Shown: in pieces, positions 25,124 to 33,621 of the stretch | Position numbering within the stretch: position 1 is the first letter of the stretch | How the letters are laid out: each line of letters starts with the position of its first letter | DNA from: Bacteroidales bacterium | Lineage (GTDB): Bacteria; Bacteroidota; Bacteroidia; Bacteroidales; UBA932 | Reading direction: 5' to 3' | DNA: 64,000 bases | NCBI GenBank assembly: GCA_017455065.1 | Contig: JAFTBU010000062.1 | Span: 1-64,000, forward strand | The notes under the pieces: model-generated | What the model was told of the DNA's origin: nothing | What the model saw: only the letters and a program-made list of their open reading frames with translations | Databases searched by the model: none | Translations under genes and position numbers: made by a program

Positions 25124-26005
25124 CTATTTCCTGGGATGATGGTTCAGGACGGCGGCCTGCCAGGTCCTGGTGTCGATGTGCGTGTATATCTCAGTGGTGA
25201 GTATGCTCTCGTGCCCGAGCATCTCCTGCACTGCGCGCAGGTCCGCCCCGTTCTCTATCATGTGGGTGGCGAATGAATGCCTGAAAGTGTGAGGGGAGAT
25301 TTCTTTGTTGACCCCCGCCAGGATAGCCTGTTTCTTCACCATGTTGAACACCGACACGCGGCTGAGCGGACGCCCGTAGCGGTTCAGGAAGACGACGTCG
25401 TCGAATGCAGGCTCCGCCGGGTCGGGGCGCACTTCCATATAGGCCCCGAGGGCCCTGAGGGCGGCTTCCCCCAGCGGCACCAGGCGTTCCTTGTCCCCCT
25501 TGCCTATCACCCGGACTATGCCGTCTTCCGCGTAGATATGGGACAATTTGAGGCCGCAGGCCTCCGAAACCCTGAGCCCGCAGCCGTAGAGGAACTCCAG
25601 TATCGCCCGGTCCCTCACTCCCGAAGGGGTGGAGAGGTCGGTGCTCTCAAGGATGGCCTCCACTTCTTCCACGGACAGCACGTCGGGGAGATAACGGCCC
25701 ATCTTGGGAGCGTCCACCATGTCGCAGGGGTTTTCCTTGCGGTATCCTTCCAGTATGCACCAATCGAAAAATGAACGCAGCGAACTGAGCAGCCGGGCCT
25801 GCGAACGCTTGGAAAGCTCCGGGGAGCGCTCCGCGAGATAATCCAGGATATCCTCCGTGCTTATCTGCCCGACCGGAGTCCGGCAACTCTCCAGGAAACG
25901 GGTAAGGTCGGAGACATAGGACGCTACGGTATTCGGGGACATCCTGCGCTCGATCGAAAGATAGTAGGAGAAATCCTCCAACTTATGTCCGTTTGAGTCT
26001 GCCAT
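25124..26005 (-). CDS. xerD: Tyrosine recombinase XerC/XerD family
   Basis: A 293-residue protein with an N-terminal SAM-like core-binding domain (FSYYLSIERRMSPNTVASYV) and a C-terminal catalytic domain with R-H-R-H-Y in order: GCGLRVSEACGLKL, HTFRHSFATHM, GHESILTTEIYTH. It is probably the housekeeping dimer-resolution recombinase rather than a phage integrase, as no mobile element or attachment duplication is seen beside it. The choice of XerD over XerC is tentative. Confidence 0.9.
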   Translation of the reverse strand: MADSNGHKLEDFSYYLSIERRMSPNTVASYVSDLTRFLESCRTPVGQISTEDILDYLAERSPELSKRSQARLLSSLRSFFDWCILEGYRKENPCDMVDAPKMGRYLPDVLSVEEVEAILESTDLSTPSGVRDRAILEFLYGCGLRVSEACGLKLSHIYAEDGIVRVIGKGDKERLVPLGEAALRALGAYMEVRPDPAEPAFDDVVFLNRYGRPLSRVSVFNMVKKQAILAGVNKEISPHTFRHSFATHMIENGADLRAVQEMLGHESILTTEIYTHIDTRTWQAAVLNHHPRK

Positions 26006-26011
26006 TCGTAG

Positions 26012-26019
26012 CAAATATA
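26012..26019 (-). promoter_or_regulatory. -7 box TATATTTG for xerD
   Basis: Perfect TAnnTTTG on the minus strand, six bases (CTACGA) before the ATG: predicted leaderless. Confidence 0.78.
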
Positions 26020-26030
26020 GCAAAAATGAT

Positions 26031-26038
26031 TATATTTG
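26031..26038 (+). promoter_or_regulatory. -7 box TATATTTG for the C11 peptidase gene
   Basis: Perfect TAnnTTTG, four bases (GAGG) before the ATG: predicted leaderless. It is 11 bp from the divergent xerD box. Confidence 0.78.
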
Positions 26039-26042
26039 GAGG

Positions 26043-27302
26043 ATGAAAAAGGCACTGGGTCATATTCTGTCCGCCATCCTGGCCGTCTGCATCCTGTTCG
26101 GATGCGTCAAGGATGACGAATACTTCACCGGCAAGAGGTTCAGCCGGGTCATGCTCGTGTACACCGCAGCCTACAACAACCTCAGCTCCGAGATCAATTC
26201 CAACATCAGCGACCTTGCCCGGAGCGTGCTCCCCCTGGAAAGCGGGGACAAATGCGTGCTCGTGTTCACCCACAACTCCAAGACCGATTACGATTTCACC
26301 ACCCCCACCAATCCCTGCCTCGTAAGGCTTTACTCGGACTGGGAGGGCAACAATCACAGGGACACCGTGATGGTCATGGAGCCCGACGCCAAGGCCACCG
26401 ATCCCTATACCATAAACTACGTGCTCGATTATGTCAAGGAGCATTATCCCTCCGACCACTACGGACTGATCTACTCTTCCCACGGCAGCGGATGGACCCC
26501 CGAGGGCTATTACAACTCTCCCTCCAGCTACTCCTCCACCTCCAAAAGGCGCGGCGAGCAGTTGAGAGACCTGAAAGACATCCCCGAGTACGTGAACGGC
26601 CCCGCCGTGAAGAGTATCGGAGCCAGCATGCACAGCTCCGGGGACAAGACCGTCACATATGAGACCGACCTCATGGAGTTCGCGGCCGCCATCCCCTACC
26701 ATCTGGATTACATAGTGCTGGACGCCTGCCTGATGGGCGGCATCGAGACCGCATACGAGCTGAGGGAAAAGGCGGACAAGATAGTCTTCTCCCAGGCGGA
26801 GATACTTTCTGCCGGCTTCCCCTATTCGAACATGACCTTGCGTCTGCTCCGTGGCGGGCTCGACGTCGAAGGGGTGGCGGAGGATTATTACGACTACTAC
26901 CAGAACTCCCCCTGGAGGAGCGCCACCGTCTCTGTGGTGGACTGCAGATATCTGGACGAACTGAAGGACTGCTGCAACGCCCTGTTCTCCAAGTACCGCT
27001 CCGCCATCGCCGCCGTGGACGCCTCCCAGGTCCAGGGCTTCTTCCGTATGGGCAGATGCTGGTTCTACGACCTGGAGGACATCCTGGTGAAGTCCGGGAT
27101 CTCCGACGAGGACCTCGCCGGATTCAGGGGCATCATGGACAATCTCATCACCTACAAGGCCCACACGGCCAGGATACTTGATACCTTCGATATCAACACC
27201 TTCTGCGGCCTGAGCATGTACCTGCCCTCCAAGGGCAGTTCCTACCTGGATTCCTACTACGGAAAACTCGCCTGGCAGAAGGGTACAGGTTTGGTCAATT
27301 GA
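26043..27302 (+). CDS. Clostripain-family (C11) cysteine peptidase lipoprotein
   Basis: A 419-residue lipoprotein (lipobox LFGC, Cys21). The catalytic His is in YSSHGSG (H147) and the nucleophile in LDACLMGG (C229), the standard C11/caspase-fold pair. Between them is a serine-rich loop (about 160-200) that could hold an activation site. C11 enzymes cleave after Arg or Lys and act at the surface or periplasm in Bacteroidetes. It appears to be a monocistronic unit divergent from xerD. Confidence 0.9.
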   Translation: MKKALGHILSAILAVCILFGCVKDDEYFTGKRFSRVMLVYTAAYNNLSSEINSNISDLARSVLPLESGDKCVLVFTHNSKTDYDFTTPTNPCLVRLYSDWEGNNHRDTVMVMEPDAKATDPYTINYVLDYVKEHYPSDHYGLIYSSHGSGWTPEGYYNSPSSYSSTSKRRGEQLRDLKDIPEYVNGPAVKSIGASMHSSGDKTVTYETDLMEFAAAIPYHLDYIVLDACLMGGIETAYELREKADKIVFSQAEILSAGFPYSNMTLRLLRGGLDVEGVAEDYYDYYQNSPWRSATVSVVDCRYLDELKDCCNALFSKYRSAIAAVDASQVQGFFRMGRCWFYDLEDILVKSGISDEDLAGFRGIMDNLITYKAHTARILDTFDINTFCGLSMYLPSKGSSYLDSYYGKLAWQKGTGLVN

Positions 27303-27313
27303 TTTATTTACAC

Positions 27314-27321
27314 TATATTTG
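27314..27321 (+). promoter_or_regulatory. -7 box TATATTTG for rplY-pth
   Basis: Perfect TAnnTTTG immediately after the C11 peptidase stop. It leaves a leader of about 80 nt before the rplY ATG. Confidence 0.8.
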
Positions 27322-27332
27322 CGCCGCATTAT

Positions 27333-27378
27333 AAAACCCAGAGGTTTTGGTGCGATGGGGTCCGGGCCGGTTCCGGAC
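27333..27378 (+). promoter_or_regulatory. Possible structured 5' leader of rplY
   Basis: Two hairpins can form: AAAACC/GGTTTT (27333-27338 with 27343-27348) and GTCCGG/CCGGAC (27360-27365 with 27373-27378). Such a leader could mediate feedback by the ribosomal protein, but no T-run makes it a classical attenuator. The function is inference. Confidence 0.4.
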
Positions 27379-27404
27379 TGAGTAACACATTTAAAAAGCA
27401 TAAA

Positions 27405-27986
27405 ATGCAGCATTTTGAAATCAAAGGCCAGGTTCGCCAGGCCGCCGGAAAAGCCACGATCAAGGCTTACCGCAAGCAGGGTCTCGTCCCTTGCAATCTT
27501 TACGGTCTCGGACTCGAGAACGTCCTTTTCACTGTAAACGCAAAAGAGCTCAAGGCTCTCACCGACACTCCCAAGTCCTACATCGTGGACATCGTCCTGG
27601 ACAACGGAGAGAAGTATCAGGCCGTCCTCCACGAGCTTCAGTTCCATCCCGTGAGCGACAACTGCCTCCATGTCGACTTCCTCGCCGTTGACGAGAAGAA
27701 GCCCATCAGCATCGAGGTTCCCATCGTCATCACCGGCCACGCCATCGGTGTGCAGCAGGGTGGTAAGTTCGTGCAGCAGTCACGCAGCATCCGCATCAGC
27801 GCTCTCATGGCCAATCTGCCCGACGACGTCACCGTCGACATCTCCAAGCTCGGTCTCGACAAGAAGATCAAGGCAGAGGACATCAAGCTTGACAAGGTCA
27901 ACGTTCTCACCAACGCCGACACTGTCATCTGCATGGTAAGGGCTACCCGCAACTCAGCCGCCGCCACTGAAGAGGCCGCTGAATAA
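27405..27986 (+). CDS. rplY: 50S ribosomal protein bL25 (Ctc form)
   Basis: A 193-residue two-domain bL25/CTC. The N-terminal domain (about 1-95) binds 5S rRNA (GLVPCNLYG). The C-terminal TL5-like domain ends with an Ala/Glu-rich tail. It is followed by pth after 14 bases, the usual Bacteroidetes order, and the two probably share the promoter at 27314. Confidence 0.96.
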   Translation: MQHFEIKGQVRQAAGKATIKAYRKQGLVPCNLYGLGLENVLFTVNAKELKALTDTPKSYIVDIVLDNGEKYQAVLHELQFHPVSDNCLHVDFLAVDEKKPISIEVPIVITGHAIGVQQGGKFVQQSRSIRISALMANLPDDVTVDISKLGLDKKIKAEDIKLDKVNVLTNADTVICMVRATRNSAAATEEAAE

Positions 27987-28000
27987 CGACGCTTGCAGCC

Positions 28001-28582
28001 GTGTCTGAGAAGTGTTATCTGGTAGCTGGTCTGGGCAATATAGGTCCCGAATACGCCGCCACCAGACATAACATCGGATTTATGGTATTGGATGCCTGGG
28101 CTCAGGCATCCAATCTCGTTTTCCAGACCCAGCGATACGGCGATCTGGCCGAGTACCGGTTCAAAGGCCGCTCATTCTACCTCCTCAAGCCTTCCACCTA
28201 CATGAACCTCAGCGGCAACGCCGTGAGATACTGGCTGGGCAAACTGCCCGTCCCGGACGAAAACCTCATGGTCATCTGCGACGACCTCAACCTCCCCTTC
28301 GGGACCCTGAGGCTCCGCACCGGAGGCAGCGACGGCGGGCATAACGGATTGAAAAACATAGAGGAGATGCTGCAGACCAGGGACTTCGCCAGACTGCGCA
28401 TGGGCATAGGCCATGACTTTTCAGAAGGCGGCCAGATTCAATTTGTAACCGGCGAGATACCCCCCGAGGAGATGGCCCTGGTGCCCGAATTGTGCGCAAA
28501 AGTGATTGAAGGAGTGAAGCTCTGGGCGATGGAAGGAGCCCAGAAAGCAATGAACTTCATAAATGTGAAACAAAAAGTGTGA
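28001..28582 (+). CDS. pth: Peptidyl-tRNA hydrolase
   Basis: A 193-residue enzyme with the Pth hallmarks GLGNIGPEYAATRHNIGF (active-site His), LLKPSTYMNLSG and GGHNGLKNIEE. It frees tRNA from peptidyl-tRNA that drops off ribosomes. It begins with GTG (VSEKCYLVAGLGN), which fits the immediate spacing after rplY. Confidence 0.96.
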   Translation: MSEKCYLVAGLGNIGPEYAATRHNIGFMVLDAWAQASNLVFQTQRYGDLAEYRFKGRSFYLLKPSTYMNLSGNAVRYWLGKLPVPDENLMVICDDLNLPFGTLRLRTGGSDGGHNGLKNIEEMLQTRDFARLRMGIGHDFSEGGQIQFVTGEIPPEEMALVPELCAKVIEGVKLWAMEGAQKAMNFINVKQKV

Positions 28583-28596
28583 ATTTTTCACGAATT

Positions 28597-28628
28597 TTTG
28601 CAAATATTTCTAATAATCACTATATTGC
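28597..28628 (+). promoter_or_regulatory. Promoter of the histone H1-like gene
   Basis: TTTG at 28597-28600 (-33), a 20-base spacer, then TATATTGC at 28621-28628, a one-base variant of TAnnTTTG. About 60 nt then lead to the ATG. Confidence 0.6.
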
Positions 28629-28687
28629 CGTGGAATTTGTGCAGAATATATTACTCATACATAAACATTTATTTAAACCACATCGAA

Positions 28688-28861
28688 ATGAAAAAGCTTG
28701 TTGAAAAAATCAATGAAAACATCGAGCTCTTCAAGGTAAACGCAGAAGCTCAGGTTGTAAAGGGTAACAAAGCTGCCGGCGCACGTGCCCGCAAGGCTGC
28801 CCTCGAACTCATGAAAGATCTCAAGGAGTTCCGCAAAGCTTCCGTCGCTGCCGCAAAGTAG
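28688..28861 (+). CDS. Histone H1-like (Hc1-type) protein
   Basis: A 57-residue, very basic, Ala- and Lys-rich protein (KGNKAAGARARKAALELMKDLKEF). It is helical throughout, with no membrane segment or signal. It matches the short histone H1-like family of Bacteroidetes, thought to bind and compact DNA. It is a single-gene transcript with a clear promoter and a terminator at 28883. Confidence 0.85.
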   Translation: MKKLVEKINENIELFKVNAEAQVVKGNKAAGARARKAALELMKDLKEFRKASVAAAK

Positions 28862-28882
28862 TGAGGATTCAAGTTTTTCAAG

Positions 28883-28911
28883 AAAAGTTGGTCGGAAGAT
28901 CAACTTTTTTT
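28883..28911 (+). terminator. Intrinsic terminator after the histone-like gene
   Basis: Stem AAAAGTTG/CAACTTTT (28883-28890 with 28901-28908), loop of 10, with a T-run continuing to 28911 and a further TTTTT at 28913-28917. Confidence 0.88.
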
Positions 28912-28980
28912 GTTTTTCCATGCAACGTTACGAGGCAGTATTGCATCTTAACAGTGGGTTTAGGTTTTAGTACACGTCTG

Positions 28981-29020
28981 GGGTCTGCGAGCCGTGAGGC
29001 TGCGGGCCCTTCGTTTTTTG
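28981..29020 (+). terminator. Second strong terminator, possibly ending a small RNA
   Basis: A long stem GGGTCTGCGAGCC/GGCTGCGGGCCC (28981-28993 with 28998-29009, one bulge and a few G-U pairs) with loop GTGA is followed by TTCGTTTTTT. It comes 70 bases after the previous terminator with no gene between, so it either backs up that terminator or ends a short non-coding transcript starting near 28912-28970. Confidence 0.65.
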
Positions 29021-29067
29021 TCTTTCTCGATATTTTTTAGTATTTATGCATTACATTTTATAATGTG

Positions 29068-30759
29068 ATGAATTTCTGCCTGCTCATAGCTCTGGGAATC
29101 TTCAGATCGGTCCTGATACCTGTCCAGTTCGAGGACCTGAAATTCACATGCTCGCAGGAAGATATCGTCTCTTACGCCAAAGGCACCGAGGAATATTTCA
29201 ACACCCAGCTCCCCTCCGGGAGCAGCATCTCCGTAGACATCGCACCTATGGTGGAACTGCCCGGGCAGTTTTCCTACTACGGCGCCAACAGCGGCACCAG
29301 GCACGACGCACTCATCTACAAATTCGTCACGGAGGCCTGCCGCCTCGCTGACGCCCAGGTGGATTTTTCCCAATACGACCCCGAAGGCAATTTCGAAGTG
29401 CCGGCGGTGCTGCTGCTGGTCCCCGGCCCCAGCGAAGCTGAAGGCGCCGGAGAAAACTATTTCTGGCCCTGCCAGGCCGACCTGGCCGATGACAATGTCA
29501 GCCTGGTCCTCGACGGCAGGCGCATAAGGCGCTATTGCATATCCAACGAAGACGGGCGCACCGGCACCCTCTGCCACGAATTCGGCCACCTGCTCGGGCT
29601 CCCCGATTTCTATGATACGGACAATGGCGGCAGCGGCGGCGTCTCCCCGGGTATGTACGGCACCCTTGCCATAATGGACAAAGGCAACCGCAACGGCTCC
29701 CACATGACACCCCCCTACCTCAATGCTGTGGAAAGGGAGCTGCTCGGCTTCGACGGCGGCCTGCTCCTGGAGACGGGGCCCCACACCCTCGCGCCCATAG
29801 GCCGGAGCGGGATGTACTACCGTTTCAATTCTTCGGAAGAAAATGAATATTTCCTGATCGAATGCCGCCACGCCGAAGGCTTCGACCGCTACATCGGCGG
29901 CTCCGGCCTGGTCATATACCATATCGACAAGACCGGCAGGGACAAAGGCTATTCGGATTATTTCAAGGAGAACCTCAGCGCAGAGCGCAGGTGGGAGTAC
30001 AATGAGATCAACTGCCGCCCCGGGAGCGAATGTGCCATGCTGGTGAGCGCCGACCCCGCCGCCACCGACGCCTCGGGGGTATTCTTCGGCACCGCCGGTC
30101 ACACGAGCTTCAGTTCCGGTTCCACCCCTTCCTTCGCCTTCCACGACGGGAGCGTCTCCTCATTGGCCCTGACGGACATACGGCTGAACCCCGACGGCAG
30201 CGTCTCCTTCAATGTCACGGAGCCCCTCGTCATCACCTCGGTGGCGAGTTACCAGGACGCCGCCATCGTGAGCTGGGAGACCCACACCGACACCGGGGAG
30301 ATTTCCTACTACGAAGTGGGCTGGTATGCCGACGGCGAGAAGATCAAGCTCTCTGAAAAGATAGGCCCCTCCGCGGACGGCGTCCAGAGCTATATCATAG
30401 ACAAGCTCAAGCCGGGCACGGACTACACCGTGGTCATCCGGGTGATGAACAAGAACCAGACTTCCTACTCCCAGGTCAAGAACTTCTCGACCAGGAGCTA
30501 CAACGACAAGATACGCCCGTTCATCTACCTCAACGACGTGGAGCGCAATCCTGACGGCTCCTTCCCGTCCGGAGCCAGGATCCCCCTGCGGCTGTACAAT
30601 TTCCCGGGGCCCGAGGTCGAATGGTACCTGGACAGGGACAGGATCAAACCCGGCCCCGACGGCTATTACACGCTCACCCGGAGCGGCACCCTCAGGGCCC
30701 TGGTGACCCTGAAGGACGGAAGTACCGAAGTTTTCCTGAAGGAGGTGACCGTAAGATGA
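29068..30759 (+). CDS. M6-like zinc metalloprotease
   Basis: A 563-residue protein. The zinc site HEFGHLLGLPD (about residues 170-180) is the HExxH-x2-G-x2-D pattern of M6 (immune inhibitor A-like) peptidases, with a conserved Met-turn region MDKGNRNG. After it come a second beta domain and a fibronectin type III module at about 395-475 (ITSVASYQDAAIVSWE). The N-terminus is odd: only MNFCLLIALGIF precedes the first strand of the domain, so the signal sequence and usual propeptide are short or missing. The ATG is preferred over an adjacent GTG at 29065. The stop overlaps the lipoprotein start (ATGA). Confidence 0.82.
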   Translation: MNFCLLIALGIFRSVLIPVQFEDLKFTCSQEDIVSYAKGTEEYFNTQLPSGSSISVDIAPMVELPGQFSYYGANSGTRHDALIYKFVTEACRLADAQVDFSQYDPEGNFEVPAVLLLVPGPSEAEGAGENYFWPCQADLADDNVSLVLDGRRIRRYCISNEDGRTGTLCHEFGHLLGLPDFYDTDNGGSGGVSPGMYGTLAIMDKGNRNGSHMTPPYLNAVERELLGFDGGLLLETGPHTLAPIGRSGMYYRFNSSEENEYFLIECRHAEGFDRYIGGSGLVIYHIDKTGRDKGYSDYFKENLSAERRWEYNEINCRPGSECAMLVSADPAATDASGVFFGTAGHTSFSSGSTPSFAFHDGSVSSLALTDIRLNPDGSVSFNVTEPLVITSVASYQDAAIVSWETHTDTGEISYYEVGWYADGEKIKLSEKIGPSADGVQSYIIDKLKPGTDYTVVIRVMNKNQTSYSQVKNFSTRSYNDKIRPFIYLNDVERNPDGSFPSGARIPLRLYNFPGPEVEWYLDRDRIKPGPDGYYTLTRSGTLRALVTLKDGSTEVFLKEVTVR

Positions 30760-31160
30760 AAAGGATATTGGCCATATCGCTTGCCGCCCTGCTCTGCCTT
30801 TGCTCCTGCGAGAAGAAAAAGGTGGACCCGGCCTTCATCGCCCACGACGGGATACGCCTGGAGAGCCGCGGCGAGGTGATCTTCAACTACGACCCTCTCA
30901 GCTGCCAGCTGAGCTTCAACCGCACCCACAAGTCTTTCAGCGCCTTCACCGACAACATGTCGGACTATTATTTCATAGAGATGTCCGAGATCCCGGACCA
31001 GGAAGGAGAGAACATCACGGCCGACCTGGAATGGACCACCTATAGCACCACTGAGATCAGAAAAGGAATCGCCCTCAAAGCGGTCAAGCTCGAGGGCGGT
31101 CTGATATGGCTGTGGAACGGCACCCTGCAGATAGGGCTCACCGTCCGCATGATAGACTAA
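30756..31160 (+). CDS. Small lipoprotein coupled to the M6 protease
   Basis: A 134-residue lipoprotein ([18 protein letters not shown], lipid Cys about residue 18). The mature part is beta-rich and carries no motif I recognise. The start overlaps the protease stop, and AAGGAGGTGA at 30739-30748 lies 7 bases upstream, a perfect Shine-Dalgarno; because it is also protease coding sequence this may be coincidence. It could be an inhibitor, substrate or anchor for the protease. It converges with tpiA (4-bp CTAA overlap). Confidence 0.7.
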   Translation: MKRILAISLAALLCLCSCEKKKVDPAFIAHDGIRLESRGEVIFNYDPLSCQLSFNRTHKSFSAFTDNMSDYYFIEMSEIPDQEGENITADLEWTTYSTTEIRKGIALKAVKLEGGLIWLWNGTLQIGLTVRMID

Positions 31161-31912
31161 TAAGCCTGTGCGATAGCGATGAAATCGTCGGCCTTGAGCG
31201 ATGCTCCGCCGATGAGTCCGCCGTCGATGTCCTTCTGTGCGAAGAGCTCGTGGGCGTTGGAAGGCTTGCAGCTGCCTCCGTAGAGGATGGTGGTGTCTTC
31301 AGCCACCTGCTCGCCGAACTTGCCTGCGAGGACCTTGCGGATGCAAGCGTGGATTTCCTCTGCCTGGTCAGCTGTGGCGGTCTTGCCGGTGCCTATGGCC
31401 CAGACGGGCTCGTAAGCCACGATGATATTCTTCATATCCTCGGCGGTGAAGTTGAAGAGCACGTTCTCGATCTGCTCCTTGACCACGTCGAAATGCTTGC
31501 CGGCCTCTCTCTGCTCGAGGTTCTCACCCACGCAGAGGATGACGCCGAGACCTGCCTCGAGGGCGAGCCTGGTCTTCACGACGAGCTTCTCATCGGTCTC
31601 AGCGTAGTACTGACGGCGCTCGGAATGACCGAGTATGGTCCACTGGCATCCTACTGATTTGAGCATGTCGACGGAAACCTCACCTGTATATGCACCGCTG
31701 GTGTGGTCGGCGCAGTTCTGTGCGGAGAGCTGGACCTTGGAGCCCTTGATGACGGGAGCCACGCATGCGAGATGCGTAAAGGGAGTGGCGATGATGAGAC
31801 CCACGTTCTCAGGGGTCTGGGCGGACTTGGCTGCAACAGCCTCGGCAAGGCTGACACCTTCCTGGACGGTGGTGTTCATCTTCCAGTTTCCGGCAACAAT
31901 TTTCTTTCTCAT
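31157..31912 (-). CDS. tpiA: Triosephosphate isomerase
   Basis: A 251-residue TIM barrel with GNWKMN (catalytic Lys), GHSERRQY (catalytic His region), [11 protein letters not shown] (catalytic Glu) and GGSCKPSNA. It interconverts dihydroxyacetone phosphate and glyceraldehyde-3-phosphate in glycolysis. A -7 box lies about 34 bases upstream. It is monocistronic. Confidence 0.98.
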   Translation of the reverse strand: MRKKIVAGNWKMNTTVQEGVSLAEAVAAKSAQTPENVGLIIATPFTHLACVAPVIKGSKVQLSAQNCADHTSGAYTGEVSVDMLKSVGCQWTILGHSERRQYYAETDEKLVVKTRLALEAGLGVILCVGENLEQREAGKHFDVVKEQIENVLFNFTAEDMKNIIVAYEPVWAIGTGKTATADQAEEIHACIRKVLAGKFGEQVAEDTTILYGGSCKPSNAHELFAQKDIDGGLIGGASLKADDFIAIAQAY

Positions 31913-31946
31913 GTCGTTTATTGATTTTGATTTTCACAATGAGCCA

Positions 31947-31954
31947 CAAATTTA
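31947..31954 (-). promoter_or_regulatory. -7 box TAAATTTG for tpiA
   Basis: Perfect TAnnTTTG on the minus strand, 34 bases before the ATG. It is only 1 bp from the tyrS box, so the two promoters compete. Confidence 0.75.
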
Positions 31955-31955
31955 C

Positions 31956-31963
31956 TAATTTTG
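31956..31963 (+). promoter_or_regulatory. -7 box TAATTTTG for tyrS-rbfA
   Basis: Perfect TAnnTTTG, 21 bases before the tyrS ATG. Confidence 0.75.
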
Positions 31964-31984
31964 CGAATTATAATTAATCATTCG

Positions 31985-33274
31985 ATGCAGAATTTTGTTG
32001 AAGAACTCAGATGGAGAGGCATGATCCAGGATATCATGCCCGGAACGGAAGAAATGTTGTGCAAAGGTCCCACCGCGGCCTATGTCGGAATCGACCCCAC
32101 GGCTGACTCCCTGCATATAGGCCACATGGTCAGCATAATGATACTCAAGCATTTCCAGAAATGCGGCCACAAGCCCATCGCCCTCATCGGAGGAGCCACG
32201 GGCATGATCGGAGACCCTTCCATGAAGTCCCAAGAGCGCAACCTCCTCGACGAGAAGACCCTCTCGCACAATGTCAGCTGCATAAAGGCCCAGCTTTCCA
32301 AGTTCCTCGATTTCGACTCCGGAGCTCCCAACTGCGCCGAGCTCGTCAACAACTACGACTGGATGAAGGGCTACTCCTTCCTCGAGTTCACCCGCGACAT
32401 CGGCAAGCACATCACCGTCAACTACATGATGTCCAAGGATTCCGTGAAGAAGAGGCTCAGCACCGAGTCCCGCGAGGGCATGTCCTTCACCGAATTCACC
32501 TACCAGCTGCTCCAGGGCTATGATTTCCTCTATCTCTACGAGCACAAGGGCTGCACCCTCCAGATGGGCGGCGCCGACCAGTGGGGCAATATCACCACCG
32601 GATCCGAGCTCATCCGCAGGATACTCGGAAAGGAAGCCTTCGCCCTCACCTGCCCCCTGATCACCAAGGCTGACGGCGGCAAGTTCGGCAAGACCGAGAA
32701 AGGCAACATCTGGCTCGACCCCGAGCGCACCACCCCTTACCAGTTCTACCAGTTCTGGCTCAATGTGAGCGATTCCGACGCTGAGAAATATATCAAGATC
32801 TTCACCCTGCTGGACAGGGAGACCATCGAGGCCGCCATCGAGGAGCACCGCCAGGATCCCGGCCAGAGATCGCTCCAGAAGCTCCTCGCCAAGGAGATCA
32901 CCGTGATGGTGCACGGAGAGAAGGAGTATGACAATGCCGTGGCGGCATCCCGCATGCTCTTCGGCAAGTCCACTTCCGAGGAGCTCCGCAAGCTCGACGA
33001 GAAGACCTTCCTCGCCGTATTCGACGGAGTGCCCACTTTCGACGTGGACGGCAGCACCCTACCCATGGGCATCGTGGACTTCCTCGCCACCGCCACCTCA
33101 GTCTTCCCCTCCAAGGGTGAGGCCCGCAAGATGATCCAGGGCGGCGGAGTCAGCATCAACAAGGACAAAGTCACCGATCCCAACAGCCAGATCGACAGCA
33201 AGGACATCATCGACGGCAAGTACATCCTCGCCCAGAAGGGCAAGAAAGACTATTACATCATAAACGTCAAGTAA
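31985..33274 (+). CDS. tyrS: Tyrosyl-tRNA synthetase
   Basis: A 429-residue class-I synthetase: HIGH-like LHIGHMVS near residue 48, KFGKTEKGN as the KMSKS-type loop, and a C-terminal S4 RNA-binding domain ending with [15 protein letters not shown]. It charges tRNA-Tyr. The start [12 protein letters not shown] is eight codons inside a longer frame, after the promoter. The stop overlaps rbfA by 1 base (TAATG). Confidence 0.97.
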   Translation: MQNFVEELRWRGMIQDIMPGTEEMLCKGPTAAYVGIDPTADSLHIGHMVSIMILKHFQKCGHKPIALIGGATGMIGDPSMKSQERNLLDEKTLSHNVSCIKAQLSKFLDFDSGAPNCAELVNNYDWMKGYSFLEFTRDIGKHITVNYMMSKDSVKKRLSTESREGMSFTEFTYQLLQGYDFLYLYEHKGCTLQMGGADQWGNITTGSELIRRILGKEAFALTCPLITKADGGKFGKTEKGNIWLDPERTTPYQFYQFWLNVSDSDAEKYIKIFTLLDRETIEAAIEEHRQDPGQRSLQKLLAKEITVMVHGEKEYDNAVAASRMLFGKSTSEELRKLDEKTFLAVFDGVPTFDVDGSTLPMGIVDFLATATSVFPSKGEARKMIQGGGVSINKDKVTDPNSQIDSKDIIDGKYILAQKGKKDYYIINVK

Positions 33275-33621
33275 TGGAAAAGGCACCCGGCACAAGGCAG
33301 CTCAAGGTGGCGCGGGAACTCCAGCGCGACCTGGCCGAAATCATACGGAGCAAAGGCATGGCCGCTTTCGCGGGGGCCATGGTCACGGTCAGTGAAGTGA
33401 GGATCAGCCCCGACCTGTCCGTCGCCAAGGTGTATGTCAGCATCTTCCCTTCGGAAAAATCCTCCGTGGTCATGCACCTGCTGCAGGAAAACACGAGGCA
33501 GCTGCGCGGAGAGCTCGGCCACATGGTCGCTTCGCAGCTCCGGATAGTCCCCGACCTGGTATTCTACCTCGACACCACCCTCGACTACGCCGAACACATT
33601 GACGAGCTCCTCAAGAAGTGA
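33274..33621 (+). CDS. rbfA: Ribosome-binding factor A
   Basis: A 115-residue KH-fold protein with the family pattern (RQLKVARELQRDLAEII, VTVSEVRISPDLSVAKVYVSIF, RIVPDLVFYLDTTLDYAEHIDELL). It helps mature the 16S rRNA 5' end. It is translationally coupled to tyrS and to the next gene (GTGA overlap). Confidence 0.95.
   Translation: MEKAPGTRQLKVARELQRDLAEIIRSKGMAAFAGAMVTVSEVRISPDLSVAKVYVSIFPSEKSSVVMHLLQENTRQLRGELGHMVASQLRIVPDLVFYLDTTLDYAEHIDELLKK

Noticed and set aside
25124..26005. Integrase of a mobile element
   Set aside because: It resembles chromosomal XerC/XerD, sits among housekeeping genes and has no attachment repeat or element boundary nearby.
25983..27740. Minus-strand open frame of 585 codons opposite the C11 peptidase and rplY
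   Set aside because: No recognisable domain, it crosses the promoters of two other genes, and the plus-strand genes are certain.
30739..30748. Strong Shine-Dalgarno of the small lipoprotein as evidence of special regulation
   Set aside because: The bases are also codons of the protease C-terminus (KEVT), so a perfect match can be due to coding constraint.
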